Source: Bacteroidota bacterium (GTDB lineage Bacteria; Bacteroidota; Bacteroidia; Flavobacteriales; Weeksellaceae). Taken from it: DNA of 53,762 nucleotides. The position numbers were made by a program, and so were the translations under genes. The DNA is taken from the NCBI GenBank assembly GCA_018266955.1, contig JAFDZI010000056.1:1-53762 (forward strand), written 5' to 3'. The first letter of the stretch is position 1. Every line of letters begins with the position of its first letter. This document shows, piece after piece, positions 41,956-51,142 of this stretch. The notes under the pieces were generated by a model. It had not been told where the DNA came from and searched no databases. It was given only the letters and a program-made list of their open reading frames with translations.

Positions 41956-43305
41956 ATGAAATATAAATCACAGAAAGTTGCGTACTGGTTTTTCGGACTT
42001 TGTATGCTGTTGTTTTCCCTACAAATTGTCTATGGATTTGTGATGGGATTTGCCAGAATTGGATATGATGTACTTCACGATTTTGTGCCTTTTAATACTG
42101 CCAGAGCGGTACATACGAACCTTTTGGTTGTTTGGTTATTGGCCGGATTTATGGGAGCTGCGTACTATATTATTCCAGAGGAAGCTCAAAGAGAATTGGT
42201 GAATGTTAAGTTGGCTTATGTGCAACTCATTTCCCTGGCTGTTGTAGGTGTTTTGGCTATTGTAGGTTATCACTTTAATATTTGGGAAGGTAGAAAGTTC
42301 CTCGAAATACCTCGTGAGCTCGATTATCTGGTCGTTGTTAATGTACTCTTGTTTTTAGGTCTTATTTTGGCCACACTCTATCAAGGGAAAAGAAGAACGA
42401 CAACCGCTTTGGTGCTTACCATGGGATTGGTTTTTGCAGCATTGCTTTATTTGCCAGGGATGATTTGGTTTGATAGCCAAGTTACCGATGCTTTTTTCCG
42501 TTGGTGGGTAGTACATCTTTGGGTTGAAGGCGTTTGGGAATTAATCATGGGAGGTATTCTTTCGTATTTGTTAATTAAACTTACAGGAGTAGATAGAGAG
42601 GTTATCGAAAAATGGTTGTATGTAATCATTGGTCTTACTTTCCTTTCAGGATTGTTAGGAACAGGACACCACTATTATTTCATCGGAGTTAATAAAATAT
42701 GGTTAGTGGTTGGTGGTATTTTCTCCGCATTAGAGCCTTTGGCTTTCTTAGGTATGGCACTCTTCGCTGTTTATATGTATAGAAAAGGAGAAAAATCTCA
42801 TCCGAACAAAATTGCATTATTCTGGACTATTGGTTCCACCATTGTTTCTTTTGTTGGTGCCGGATTACTTGGATTTGCTCATACTTTACCACAAACCAAT
42901 ATCTATACACACGGTACTTTGGTCACTGCAATGCACGGACATTACGCTTTCTGGGGTGCTTATGCAATGATGGTGTTGGCAATTATTAGTTATGCCTTGC
43001 CCAATCTTACAGGAAGAAAAAGATATGACAGCTTTTATGGACACATGGCTTTCTGGTTATCCAATGTGGGAATGCTCGGAATGACGGTTGCCTTCGGTGT
43101 TGCAGGGGTTGCACAAGTATATATGGAGCGAAAACTCAAAATGGAATTTATGGATGTTCAAAACGAAATTTCTGTTCACTTTGTGGTATTAATTTTATGT
43201 GCATCATTATTTATAACGGGTATTGCCATGTATATTATTGAGTTTGTAAAATACGGAAGAGCCAACGACGAAGGTCTTGTGCTTGCTACTGAAGAACGAA
43301 ACTAA
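41956..43305 (+). CDS. norB: Nitric oxide reductase subunit B
   Basis: Catalytic subunit that reduces two NO to N2O. The 449-residue protein has about 12 membrane segments. Ligands are visible: His53 and His329 for the low-spin haem b, His327 for haem b3, and His187, His238 and His239 plus Glu191 for the non-haem iron FeB. The N-terminal fused cytochrome-like domain of quinol-type qNor is absent, and a norC precedes it, so this is the cNor type. A 103-base gap with a hairpin separates it from norQ. Confidence 0.96.
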   Translation: MKYKSQKVAYWFFGLCMLLFSLQIVYGFVMGFARIGYDVLHDFVPFNTARAVHTNLLVVWLLAGFMGAAYYIIPEEAQRELVNVKLAYVQLISLAVVGVLAIVGYHFNIWEGRKFLEIPRELDYLVVVNVLLFLGLILATLYQGKRRTTTALVLTMGLVFAALLYLPGMIWFDSQVTDAFFRWWVVHLWVEGVWELIMGGILSYLLIKLTGVDREVIEKWLYVIIGLTFLSGLLGTGHHYYFIGVNKIWLVVGGIFSALEPLAFLGMALFAVYMYRKGEKSHPNKIALFWTIGSTIVSFVGAGLLGFAHTLPQTNIYTHGTLVTAMHGHYAFWGAYAMMVLAIISYALPNLTGRKRYDSFYGHMAFWLSNVGMLGMTVAFGVAGVAQVYMERKLKMEFMDVQNEISVHFVVLILCASLFITGIAMYIIEFVKYGRANDEGLVLATEERN

Positions 43306-43338
43306 TTCGTTATATATTAATCAACTGTTTTTTTTCTA

Positions 43339-43372
43339 AAAAGGGATATGGGGTTTATCCTCTATCCCTTTT
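43339..43372 (+). terminator. Hairpin between norB and norQ
   Basis: AAAGGGATA pairs with TATCCCTTT, around a 14-base middle, followed by TTGTT rather than a clean T run. It may be a partial terminator or an RNA-processing hairpin that sets the norCB to norQDEF ratio. Confidence 0.5.
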
Positions 43373-43408
43373 GTTATTCAAAAATGTATCACTCTAAAAA
43401 TTAAAATC

Positions 43409-44194
43409 ATGATTGTGGCTGAACAAAATATATTCTATAAAGCAATTGGGTCCGAAGTAGAAATCTTTAACCAATGCAATGGCTTAAAACTACCTTTGCT
43501 TTTAAAAGGTCCTACGGGAACAGGTAAATCCAGATTCATAGAATTTATGGCAGATCAATTGGGCAAAAAACTAATCACGATAAGCTGCCACGAAGAAACT
43601 TCATCTACCGATCTTATTGGAAGATTCATCATCAAAGGGGCAGAAACTGTATGGATTGATGGTCCATTGACGATGGCTGTAAAAAATGGCTATATTTTAT
43701 ACCTGGATGAAGTAGCCGAAGCAAGACCCGATGTTATCGTTGCGATTCACTCATTAACCGATCACCGTAGAGAGCTCTTCATCGATAAATTAGGAGAAAC
43801 CATCAAAGCACACGAAGATTTTTTACTCGTGGCATCATTTAACCCCGGATACCAAAAAGGATTCAAAGAACTGAAACCTTCTACTAGACAAAGATTTGTA
43901 GCCTTATCCTTTGATTATCCTCAAGCTAAAGTAGAAACTGAAATCTTGGTACAAGAAACCGGTGTGGATAAAGACATCGCACAAAAATTAGTTGCTATTG
44001 GTAATAAAATTAGAAATCTAACCGAATTGGGACTAACAGAAACTGTCTCTACAAGATTATTAGTAGATGCTGCCAAACTCATCGGTAACGGACTTTCCAA
44101 AAGACTTGCGGTACATGTAGCTGTAATAGAGCCACTCACCGATGAACAAGAAACACTGCAAGCACTGAAAGATCTTAGTGATTTGATGATATAA
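43409..44194 (+). CDS. norQ: NorQ, MoxR-type AAA+ ATPase
   Basis: A 261-residue CbbQ/NirQ/NorQ-family ATPase that works with NorD to activate NorB, probably by helping insert FeB. Walker A is GPTGTGKS (34-41), Walker B LYLDE (97-101), and the sensor region SFNPGYQKGFKELKPSTRQRF is conserved in this family. It lies 20 bases before norD. The family resemblance to NirQ and CbbQ leaves the name dependent on the neighbours. Confidence 0.93.
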   Translation: MIVAEQNIFYKAIGSEVEIFNQCNGLKLPLLLKGPTGTGKSRFIEFMADQLGKKLITISCHEETSSTDLIGRFIIKGAETVWIDGPLTMAVKNGYILYLDEVAEARPDVIVAIHSLTDHRRELFIDKLGETIKAHEDFLLVASFNPGYQKGFKELKPSTRQRFVALSFDYPQAKVETEILVQETGVDKDIAQKLVAIGNKIRNLTELGLTETVSTRLLVDAAKLIGNGLSKRLAVHVAVIEPLTDEQETLQALKDLSDLMI

Positions 44195-44214
44195 ACCTTT
44201 TAAAATGTTGAATT

Positions 44215-45981
44215 ATGGGCCTGGAATTAGATGAAATACTGTTTACTAAAGTCGTAAAATACTTTAAAAATAAAAAGTTAAACAATGCCGAAATCCTCAG
44301 TAAAAAAGTTGAACTGAATGATCAGAAAGCAAAACTTACCCTGATCGCTAGAGCCATCTGCGGAACTGCAATCGACATCTATCCGGCCGAAAAAGAAGGT
44401 GGCTACAAGGATGATAACTTCTTCTTGCCAGAACATGGCTACTGGTTCCAAACCAAAGAGGAAAATGCTCGATTTTATCTATTCAGAACATTATATCTCT
44501 GTGTTCAAAAACAACTGAATCTGAATTGGCAACCCCACGAAGATTCGGAAGAATTGTCCTATGACAAAGCACAAGAAACAGCTCCTTTGGTACTTCAAAA
44601 ATTATTTGCAGATTTTCCGGTTATGGAAAAGGATTATCAACATTTTATGATGAACATTCCTTTAGATAAAAAAACGAAGGAACCCCAGCTACGATGGATT
44701 TATGGCAAATGGATGAAAAATTCACCAGAAGAAAAGAACCATCCTGAATTGAAAAATTTTGATGATAATGCGCATAAAAACGATCATAAAATTAACCCCG
44801 AAACTACCCTGCAAGCCAAAGGAGTGGAAGAAATAGAATCGCTTACCATTGATAAAAAACAGTACGAAGAAAATATCTTGATGCACAATTTCGAAAAAAT
44901 AGAATCGGCTGAAGAATTCAATGGAAATTGGAAAGATTTTGATGGTAAAGACGACCTGAAAGACCACCAAGATGCATTGGAGGAAATGAACATGAAATAT
45001 ACCGTTCGGGTGGACGATGCGGTGCACTCCGTTTACCAAGCTGATTTTGTGGAAAATACTTCCGTTGCAGAAAGTGCTGAGGTGGACGAAAAAGGATTCC
45101 ATTTGAAATACAACGAATGGGATTTCAAAAAACGAAGATACCTGCCCAACTATTGCAAAGTTTATCCTAAAACTCAGGTGAAAACCGATTCGGCATATTA
45201 TCAGAAAACCATGGCAAAATACAAAACAACGCTCATGGGACTAAGAAAAATGCTGACCTCGGTCAACAATCGTATGCAACAACAACGAAGGCAAATACAA
45301 GGGGAAAGCTTTGATCTGGATGCGTTAACCGACTTGTACACCGATATTCACTCCAAAATAACGCCAGACGAAAGGGTGTACCTTACCCAAAGAAAAAAAG
45401 AAAAAGATATTTCCATTCTCGTGCTTTTGGATCTTAGTCTTTCCAGCGATGGTTATGCAGCTGGGAATAGAGTAATTGATGTAGAAAAAGAAGTATCGAT
45501 ACTTTTTGGTGAAATCCTGCACGAGTTCGATATCGATTTTGCCATTGATGGTTTCTCCTCCAAAACGAGAAATTACACCACCTACATCACCCTAAAGGAT
45601 TTTAATGAAAATTGGAACCAAGGGAAAATGAAAATAGGTGCTGCTGAACCGGTGGGCTATACCCGAATTGGTCCTGCTTTGCGCCATGCTGGTGCCCGAT
45701 TAAGAAAAACCGAAGCCAGAAACAAATGGGTTATCCTACTTTCCGATGGTAAACCCAACGACTTTGATAAGTACGAAGGACAACACGGAATACAAGATAT
45801 AAAACAAGCCCTTCGTGAACTGAACGAAGAAAAAATAAACTCCTATGCTTTGGCCATAGAAGCACAAGCCAAATATTATTTGCCTCAAATGTTTGGGCAA
45901 AATCATTATCAAATTTTAACTTCTCCTGAAGCATTGCTCCAATCTTTAGCAAAGCTGTATGAGAAAATTAAACATCAATAA
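44215..45981 (+). CDS. norD: NorD, VWA-domain activation protein
   Basis: A 588-residue cytoplasmic protein whose C-terminal von Willebrand factor A domain carries the MIDAS motif DLSLS (406-410) and later LLSDGKPNDFDKYEG. It pairs with NorQ to make NorCB active. The long N-terminal part is helical and charged. The VWA domain and its place behind norQ make the call firm. norE starts three bases after the stop. Confidence 0.93.
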   Translation: MGLELDEILFTKVVKYFKNKKLNNAEILSKKVELNDQKAKLTLIARAICGTAIDIYPAEKEGGYKDDNFFLPEHGYWFQTKEENARFYLFRTLYLCVQKQLNLNWQPHEDSEELSYDKAQETAPLVLQKLFADFPVMEKDYQHFMMNIPLDKKTKEPQLRWIYGKWMKNSPEEKNHPELKNFDDNAHKNDHKINPETTLQAKGVEEIESLTIDKKQYEENILMHNFEKIESAEEFNGNWKDFDGKDDLKDHQDALEEMNMKYTVRVDDAVHSVYQADFVENTSVAESAEVDEKGFHLKYNEWDFKKRRYLPNYCKVYPKTQVKTDSAYYQKTMAKYKTTLMGLRKMLTSVNNRMQQQRRQIQGESFDLDALTDLYTDIHSKITPDERVYLTQRKKEKDISILVLLDLSLSSDGYAAGNRVIDVEKEVSILFGEILHEFDIDFAIDGFSSKTRNYTTYITLKDFNENWNQGKMKIGAAEPVGYTRIGPALRHAGARLRKTEARNKWVILLSDGKPNDFDKYEGQHGIQDIKQALRELNEEKINSYALAIEAQAKYYLPQMFGQNHYQILTSPEALLQSLAKLYEKIKHQ

Positions 45982-45984
45982 AAT

Positions 45985-46560
45985 ATGCAGACGGTCAACA
46001 GTAAATCCTTTTTTTACCCACCAGGTGGAATTTTAATATGGATTGTTATTTATGTAGAACTTATCACTTTTGGTATGGCTATCGCCGGATTGGTGTACTA
46101 TGGCTCGCAAGAAAGAGCTTTGTACCATGCTGATAGCCAGCTGCTCAATAAGAATATTGCCGCAGTCAATACCGTTTTGTTGCTTACAGGTGGCTTTTTG
46201 GCTGCCAAAGCATTACAGTTTTTCAAAGAAAATAAACCGCAAAAAACCGCACAATTTTTATTATGGGCAGCTTTTTCTGGAATAGGATTTTTATTGCTGA
46301 AAATTGTGGAATACAGCCAAAAACTCGAAGCTGGACTTACCATGGAGAAAAGTTCATTTTTTATGAATTATTGGTTGCTTACGGGTTTCCACTGGTTGCA
46401 TGTATTGGTGGGTGTGGTTATTTTGTTGTTCATGCGAAATACCGTAAGAAAGAAAAAATCCGAAGCTTCTTTAGAAGATTTGGAAGCGGGTGCCGCCTTT
46501 TGGCACATGTGTGATATTATTTGGTTATTGCTTTTTCCGGTTCTTTATTTATTATTTTAA
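45985..46560 (+). CDS. norE: NorE-like cytochrome c oxidase subunit III family protein
   Basis: A 191-residue membrane protein with five hydrophobic segments, related to cytochrome oxidase subunit III (GFHWLHVLVGVVILL, FWHMCDIIWLLLFP). In nor operons this member helps NOR assembly or activity but is not catalytic. It is packed between norD and the last gene with three-base gaps. Confidence 0.88.
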   Translation: MQTVNSKSFFYPPGGILIWIVIYVELITFGMAIAGLVYYGSQERALYHADSQLLNKNIAAVNTVLLLTGGFLAAKALQFFKENKPQKTAQFLLWAAFSGIGFLLLKIVEYSQKLEAGLTMEKSSFFMNYWLLTGFHWLHVLVGVVILLFMRNTVRKKKSEASLEDLEAGAAFWHMCDIIWLLLFPVLYLLF

Positions 46561-46563
46561 ATT

Positions 46564-46803
46564 ATGCACAAAAAATTATTCATCACCTATATACTCCTTA
46601 TCCTGCTCACCATTACTGGTGCTTTGCTGGCCGGAATGTCTGTTACCAAAGCTGTTGTAGCGGGTATTACCGTAGTTTCGGTAATTAAATTTATTACGGT
46701 GGCTTTCCAATTTATGGAACTAAAACACGCCCATAATTTTTGGAGAGTACTCATCTTGCTCTATGTAGGTCTAATGGCGACTGTTTTCATTGTATTGTTA
46801 TAG
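46564..46803 (+). CDS. norF: NorF-like small membrane protein (cytochrome oxidase subunit IV family)
   Basis: A 79-residue protein of three membrane segments with FQFMELKHAHNFWRV, the mark of the small subunit-IV-like family. It follows norE after three bases and ends the nor operon. The gene name is by position and family, so it is moderate in certainty. Confidence 0.8.
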   Translation: MHKKLFITYILLILLTITGALLAGMSVTKAVVAGITVVSVIKFITVAFQFMELKHAHNFWRVLILLYVGLMATVFIVLL

Positions 46804-46811
46804 TCATGGGT

Positions 46812-46945
46812 GGAAGTCGATTTTTATTTCGACTTCCTTTCCCGAGAACTGTTTATTGTTGTATTTGTTCTGGATAAATTCCAGATTGAAAATACAACAG
46901 TAAGTAGTAAGTTTTTTTTAGCTGTATCATAAGATGCAGCTTTTT
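46812..46945 (+). terminator. Series of hairpins after the nor operon
   Basis: Three hairpins in a row. GGAAGTCGA/TCGACTTCC (46812-46820, 46829-46837). Then a nested one, GTTGTATTT/AAATACAAC (46858-46866, 46890-46898) with inner TCTGGA/TCCAGA. Last AGCTGTATC/GATGCAGCT (46920-46928, 46933-46941) followed by TTTTT, the likely terminator. The 46804-47085 gap holds no gene. The nested hairpin is larger than a terminator needs. Confidence 0.6.
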
Positions 46946-46982
46946 ATTTTTAAGGGATGTAAGGGATTGCTCTATTTTTTAA

Positions 46983-46990
46983 TATCTTTA
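46983..46990 (+). promoter_or_regulatory. Possible -7 box of the DUF5103 gene
   Basis: TATCTTTA matches TAnnTTTG at 7 of 8 bases, 95 bases before the start codon. Confidence 0.3.
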
Positions 46991-47085
46991 CTTCAAAATG
47001 TTGATGAATAAGAAACTATTGTGGTTTGTCATAAACTAACAGCCATGAAGAGCGTGAAGATTCAACCCCAAAAAAAATGCTACCT

Positions 47086-48297
47086 ATGAAATATTCTATT
47101 TTGCTATTCTTTTTTCTTTGCACTTTTGGTAAGTCCCAAGACATACGGAGCATACAAGTATTTAACCCAAAAACCAATGACGAAACCCCCATCATTGGTA
47201 TTAATGAACAATTAATTCTTTCTTTTGACGACCTCAACAACTCTTCAGAAATATTTAGATATACCCTAAAGCATTTAGATAAAAACTGGCAAGACGATGG
47301 ACTGTTCTTTTCTGAGTTTGCCAATGGTAGTATGAGCGATTTAATAGATGCTCGACAATATTCTTTTAATACTTTACAAAAATATACCCATTATCGACTG
47401 GCTTTTCCGAATGAGAAAATAAGACCCAAGATTTCCGGTAATTTTGAAATTATTGTGTACACCGATAGTCCCGATAATCCCTTGTTTACCCGACGATTTT
47501 GTTTGGTAGAAGATGGAGCAACTTTAGCCCTCAACCAAACTCGTTTTACCGATGCTCGCAATCCTCAACTTAACCAAAGGATTGAAGTGCAAGCAATATC
47601 CAAAAATCAGGATCTTTTGTCTAATGCCAATTCCATCAGTTTGAATGTAATTCAGAATAATAATTGGAATATAGGTCTCTACCAACTAAAACCCAGCTCG
47701 GTGTTGGGCAATCAGTTGCTTTTTCAACAATTAAACTTGGCGTTTCCGGGATATAATGAGTTTTATTACTTTGATAATAAGATAATTAATCGTGCTTACG
47801 ATATGGTTTCCGGTGGCGATAGCATAGATGGTGTTAATCATACCTATCTTTATCCCGTTTGGGCTTATCCTTTGAATTATCAATACCAGCCCGATGTAAA
47901 TGGAGCCTATTATTTCAGACGAAGCGATTTAGGGATTGAAAGAAATGCCGATAACGAAGCCGATTATTCATGGGTGTATTTCATGCTGGATTCCGAGAAA
48001 TCCGAAAAGAAAATCTATGTTCTTGGACTCTTCAACGATAATAAGGCAGATGACAAAAGCCTAATGACTTACGACGAAGCCAACAAAAAGTATATTGCTA
48101 AAATTTATTTAAAACAAGGGTTTTATAATTATATTCTTGCCACACAAGAGTCCGATGGTACACTCAACTATGGTGAGATCAATGGGAATTTTTGGCAAAC
48201 AGAAAATTTGTATCAAGCATTGCTCTATTACAGACCTTTCGGGAAAAACTACGATGCCTTAATTGGCTATGGTGAAATTAGAAAACCCATTAGGTAG
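47086..48297 (+). CDS. DUF5103 protein, type IX secretion plug protein
   Basis: A 403-residue exported protein. Signal peptide ends at FGKSQ. The start QDIRSIQVFNPKTNDETPIIGINEQLILSFDDL and RYTLKHLDKNWQ are typical of DUF5103. In Flavobacterium johnsoniae a DUF5103 protein plugs the periplasmic face of the SprA translocon; this role is family knowledge. I start at ATG 47086; the ATG at 47077 would add three residues. It suggests a type IX system in the genome. Confidence 0.85.
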   Translation: MKYSILLFFFLCTFGKSQDIRSIQVFNPKTNDETPIIGINEQLILSFDDLNNSSEIFRYTLKHLDKNWQDDGLFFSEFANGSMSDLIDARQYSFNTLQKYTHYRLAFPNEKIRPKISGNFEIIVYTDSPDNPLFTRRFCLVEDGATLALNQTRFTDARNPQLNQRIEVQAISKNQDLLSNANSISLNVIQNNNWNIGLYQLKPSSVLGNQLLFQQLNLAFPGYNEFYYFDNKIINRAYDMVSGGDSIDGVNHTYLYPVWAYPLNYQYQPDVNGAYYFRRSDLGIERNADNEADYSWVYFMLDSEKSEKKIYVLGLFNDNKADDKSLMTYDEANKKYIAKIYLKQGFYNYILATQESDGTLNYGEINGNFWQTENLYQALLYYRPFGKNYDALIGYGEIRKPIR

Positions 48298-48323
48298 CAT
48301 CTCCACAAAAACAAAGTTCCAAC

Positions 48324-48353
48324 AAAAACATCGACTCTAGAGCCGATGTTTTT
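48324..48353. terminator. Bidirectional terminator between the DUF5103 gene and hemH
   Basis: AAAAACATCG (48324-48333) pairs with CGATGTTTTT (48344-48353), with an inner CTC/GAG pairing. Confidence 0.85.
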
Positions 48354-48370
48354 ATGATGCATTTATTGCT

Positions 48371-49384
48371 TTAAAATTGTTCTTCACAAAGAATTTTGAT
48401 GACTTGTACCCAACGGTCTTCATCATTCAGACAAGGGATGTAATGGAAATTTTCACCCCCTGAATGTAAAAATTCGTTTTTGCCTTCAACAGAAATTTCT
48501 TCTAAAGTTTCCAGACAATCCGAAACAAATGCCGGGCAACAAATGGCTAGGTTTTTCACGCCTTTTTGGGGAAAACTCTGTAAGGTGGCATCGGTGTAGG
48601 GTTCTATCCATTTGTCTTTTCCCAATCGCGATTGGAAGGAAACCACAACTTTATTTTCCGCAAGCCCTAGTTTTTTAGTCACCAATTCAGTGGTTTTAAA
48701 GCATTGGTGTCGGTAGCAATAAGGATGGGCAGGCAAATGCTCTTCTTGGCAACAATTGTTTATTTTGCAAGTTTTGGTAGGATCTGTTTTGTACAAATGT
48801 CTTTCTGGTACTCCATGGTAAGAAAACTGCAGAGCATCAAACTGTTCCGGTAGTTTTTCTTGTATGCTTTCTGCCAAACAGTCGATGTAGATATCTCTGT
48901 TGTAGAAAGGCGGTACGAAAGAAATGTTCACTTCCGGAAATTTGGCTTTTTGTACTTCTTTGGCTTTCTCCACTACAGTTTCAGTAGTACTCATGGCATA
49001 TTGAGGATAAAGTGGGAAGAGAACAATGTCTGTAACACCTTTTTCCACCAGCTTTCTGATGCCTGTTTCTATACTAGGTTCGGCGTAGCGCATGCCAATT
49101 TCTACTGGGATGTCCACCAATTGTTGAAGTTTTTTCTGTATTTTTTCCGTGTAAACAATTAGCGGAGAGCCTTCTTTGGTCCAAACGGTTTGGTAAGCAG
49201 CTGCCGATTTTTTAGGTCGGGTTTTTAGGATAATTCCTCTAACCAACAATGCACGAAAAATCCATCGGTAATCGATGACTCTTTCGTCCATCAGGAATTC
49301 ATCTAAGTATTCCCTTACATCTTCAACACGAGTAGATTTTGGCGAACCTAAATTCACCAATAAAATTCCTTTTTTCGGCAACAT
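48371..49384 (-). CDS. hemH: Ferrochelatase
   Basis: Inserts ferrous iron into protoporphyrin IX, the last step of haem synthesis; NorB and NorC are local haem users. The 337-residue protein has KGILLVNLGSPKST near the start, the catalytic His190 in QFSYHGVPERH and Glu292 in DCLETLEE. Between residues 206 and 228 five cysteines (206, 211, 212, 223, 228) form a cluster that could hold metal. Its start is 14 bases after the yjdM stop. Confidence 0.95.
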   Translation of the reverse strand: MLPKKGILLVNLGSPKSTRVEDVREYLDEFLMDERVIDYRWIFRALLVRGIILKTRPKKSAAAYQTVWTKEGSPLIVYTEKIQKKLQQLVDIPVEIGMRYAEPSIETGIRKLVEKGVTDIVLFPLYPQYAMSTTETVVEKAKEVQKAKFPEVNISFVPPFYNRDIYIDCLAESIQEKLPEQFDALQFSYHGVPERHLYKTDPTKTCKINNCCQEEHLPAHPYCYRHQCFKTTELVTKKLGLAENKVVVSFQSRLGKDKWIEPYTDATLQSFPQKGVKNLAICCPAFVSDCLETLEEISVEGKNEFLHSGGENFHYIPCLNDEDRWVQVIKILCEEQF

Positions 49385-49398
49385 TATAATTAATTAAA

Positions 49399-49731
49399 TT
49401 AGGCTTTCTTTACGAATTCAGATTTTAGAGCCATGGCTCCAAAACCATCAATTTTACAGTCGATATTATGGTCAGAGTCTGGTCTTAGTCTAATATTTTT
49501 CACTTTAGTACCTGCTTTTACGGGTTTGGGTGCTCCTTTTACGGGTAAGTCTTTCACCACAACCACAGAGTCGCCGTTTTGCAATTCGTTTCCGTTGCTG
49601 TCAAATACTTTATCTTCATTTCCTACTTCGTTAGGGTCGAATTCATGGAAACATTGGCTACAAACCAAAAGATTGTCTTGTTCGTAGGTAAATTCACTTC
49701 CACACTTTGGGCAAGGCATTAATTCGCTCAT
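49399..49731 (-). CDS. yjdM: Zinc-ribbon protein YjdM (PhnA family)
   Basis: A 110-residue protein with an N-terminal zinc ribbon (PCPKCG, then VCSQC) and the conserved C-terminal domain VKDLPVKGAPKPVKAGTKVK. Known as PhnA, but not an authentic phosphonoacetate hydrolase; its function is unclear. I start at ATG 49731 (MSELMPCP), four residues after the first ATG. It probably forms an operon with hemH. Confidence 0.9.
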   Translation of the reverse strand: MSELMPCPKCGSEFTYEQDNLLVCSQCFHEFDPNEVGNEDKVFDSNGNELQNGDSVVVVKDLPVKGAPKPVKAGTKVKNIRLRPDSDHNIDCKIDGFGAMALKSEFVKKA

Positions 49732-49753
49732 TTTTCTATTCATTTATTTCCTG

Positions 49754-49761
49754 CAAAGATA
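49754..49761 (-). promoter_or_regulatory. -7 box of the yjdM-hemH operon
   Basis: The complement of CAAAGATA reads TATCTTTG, a full TAnnTTTG match 22 bases upstream of the ATG at 49731. Confidence 0.5.
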
Positions 49762-49891
49762 CGGTTTTACAATGATTGATGATAGGAATAAAGTCATATT
49801 ACCCTATTTTAAAAATGATCTTTGTTGGTTTCTTTATTCAAGAATGATAAAAATGATTTTCTTACAGGAGCTACACCAAATTTAAAAACCT

Positions 49892-49899
49892 TATTTTTG
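49892..49899 (+). promoter_or_regulatory. -7 box of the RsmB/NOP methyltransferase gene
   Basis: TATTTTTG followed by CACC, 19 bases before the ATG. Confidence 0.5.
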
Positions 49900-49918
49900 C
49901 ACCTTATTTACAAAATTT

Positions 49919-51124
49919 ATGGAACTGATACACCGCAACCTACTGATAGGCATACACGATTCTTTGCAAGAAACTTTTTTTGAAAAAAATAAATATGCAG
50001 ATAAAGTCATAGAAAGATTATTGAAAGCGCATAAAAAGTGGGGTAGCCAAGACAGAGCCGTGGTTTCCGAAATTTTTTATAATATCATTCGTTGGAAAAA
50101 ACGCCTAGAATATTATATGGGCGAAGGGGTGAAGCCCAATAATGTGTACAAACTTATTTTGGCTTATCTCATGTGGAGTAACACGAAATTCAAAAAATTT
50201 GAAGAATTTGAGGGGATTAAAACGGCTGATATCCTCAATAAATTGAAGAAAGGAACTGTTCCTACCAAAGCATTTGAATATTCCATTCCAGATTGGTTGG
50301 TGGAAACGCTGGAGAAAGAATTGGGTGAAAAATGGGAAAAAGAAATGAATGCCCTCAACGAGCAAGCGCCAACAATTCTTAGGGCTAATTCTCTTAAAAC
50401 CAGCACTAAAGGATTGGTTAGAGAGTTGCGAGAAGAAGGGGTAGAAAGTTTTGAACTGCGTGGGATGCAACATGCGGTGCAGTTAGAGGAAAAGAAAAAT
50501 GTATTCTTGACTTCTATTTTCAAAGAAGGTTTTTTTGAAGTGCAAGACGCTGGATCCCAAATGATTGGTGAGTTTGTAGATGCCCAACCGGGTATGCGTG
50601 TAATAGACGCTTGTGCAGGAGCCGGAGGAAAAACCCTACATCTGGCTGCTTTAATGGAAAATAAGGGGCAAATTGTGGCTCTAGACATCCATGCTTGGAA
50701 ACTTACAGAGCTGAAAAGAAGAGCCAAAAGAGCAGGAGCACACAATATAGAAACCCGTGCAATCACAGATACAAAAGTCATTAAAAGATTGCATGAAAAA
50801 GCCGATAGATTACTGATAGATGCCCCATGTTCCGGACTGGGTGTTCTCAGAAGAAACCCGGATAGTAAATGGAAAATAGACCAAGACTTTATCGATAGAA
50901 TTAAAAAAGAACAAGAGACTATCTTACAAGATTATTCCAAAATGGTGAAAATAGGTGGGAAATTGGTGTATGCTACTTGTTCTATTTTGCCAAGTGAAAA
51001 TGAAAATCAAGTGAAAAATTTCTTGGCCAATAATCCGAATTTTCAATTTGTTAAAGAACAGAAAGTATTGCCTAGCCAAGGCTTTGATGGCTTTTATATG
51101 GCGTTATTGGAAAGAAAATCTTAA
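49919..51124 (+). CDS. RsmB/NOP family RNA m5C methyltransferase
   Basis: SAM-dependent cytosine-C5 methyltransferase acting on RNA, most likely 16S rRNA as RsmB does. The 401-residue protein has an N-terminal NusB-like helical region (to about 130), then the methyltransferase domain. SAM motif DACAGAGGKTLHLA, DAPCSGLGVLRRNPDSKW with one catalytic Cys, and YATCSILPSENENQV with the other. The next gene starts 18 bases later. Confidence 0.92.
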   Translation: MELIHRNLLIGIHDSLQETFFEKNKYADKVIERLLKAHKKWGSQDRAVVSEIFYNIIRWKKRLEYYMGEGVKPNNVYKLILAYLMWSNTKFKKFEEFEGIKTADILNKLKKGTVPTKAFEYSIPDWLVETLEKELGEKWEKEMNALNEQAPTILRANSLKTSTKGLVRELREEGVESFELRGMQHAVQLEEKKNVFLTSIFKEGFFEVQDAGSQMIGEFVDAQPGMRVIDACAGAGGKTLHLAALMENKGQIVALDIHAWKLTELKRRAKRAGAHNIETRAITDTKVIKRLHEKADRLLIDAPCSGLGVLRRNPDSKWKIDQDFIDRIKKEQETILQDYSKMVKIGGKLVYATCSILPSENENQVKNFLANNPNFQFVKEQKVLPSQGFDGFYMALLERKS

Positions 51125-51142
51125 TCCCAATCTCTATTCAAG

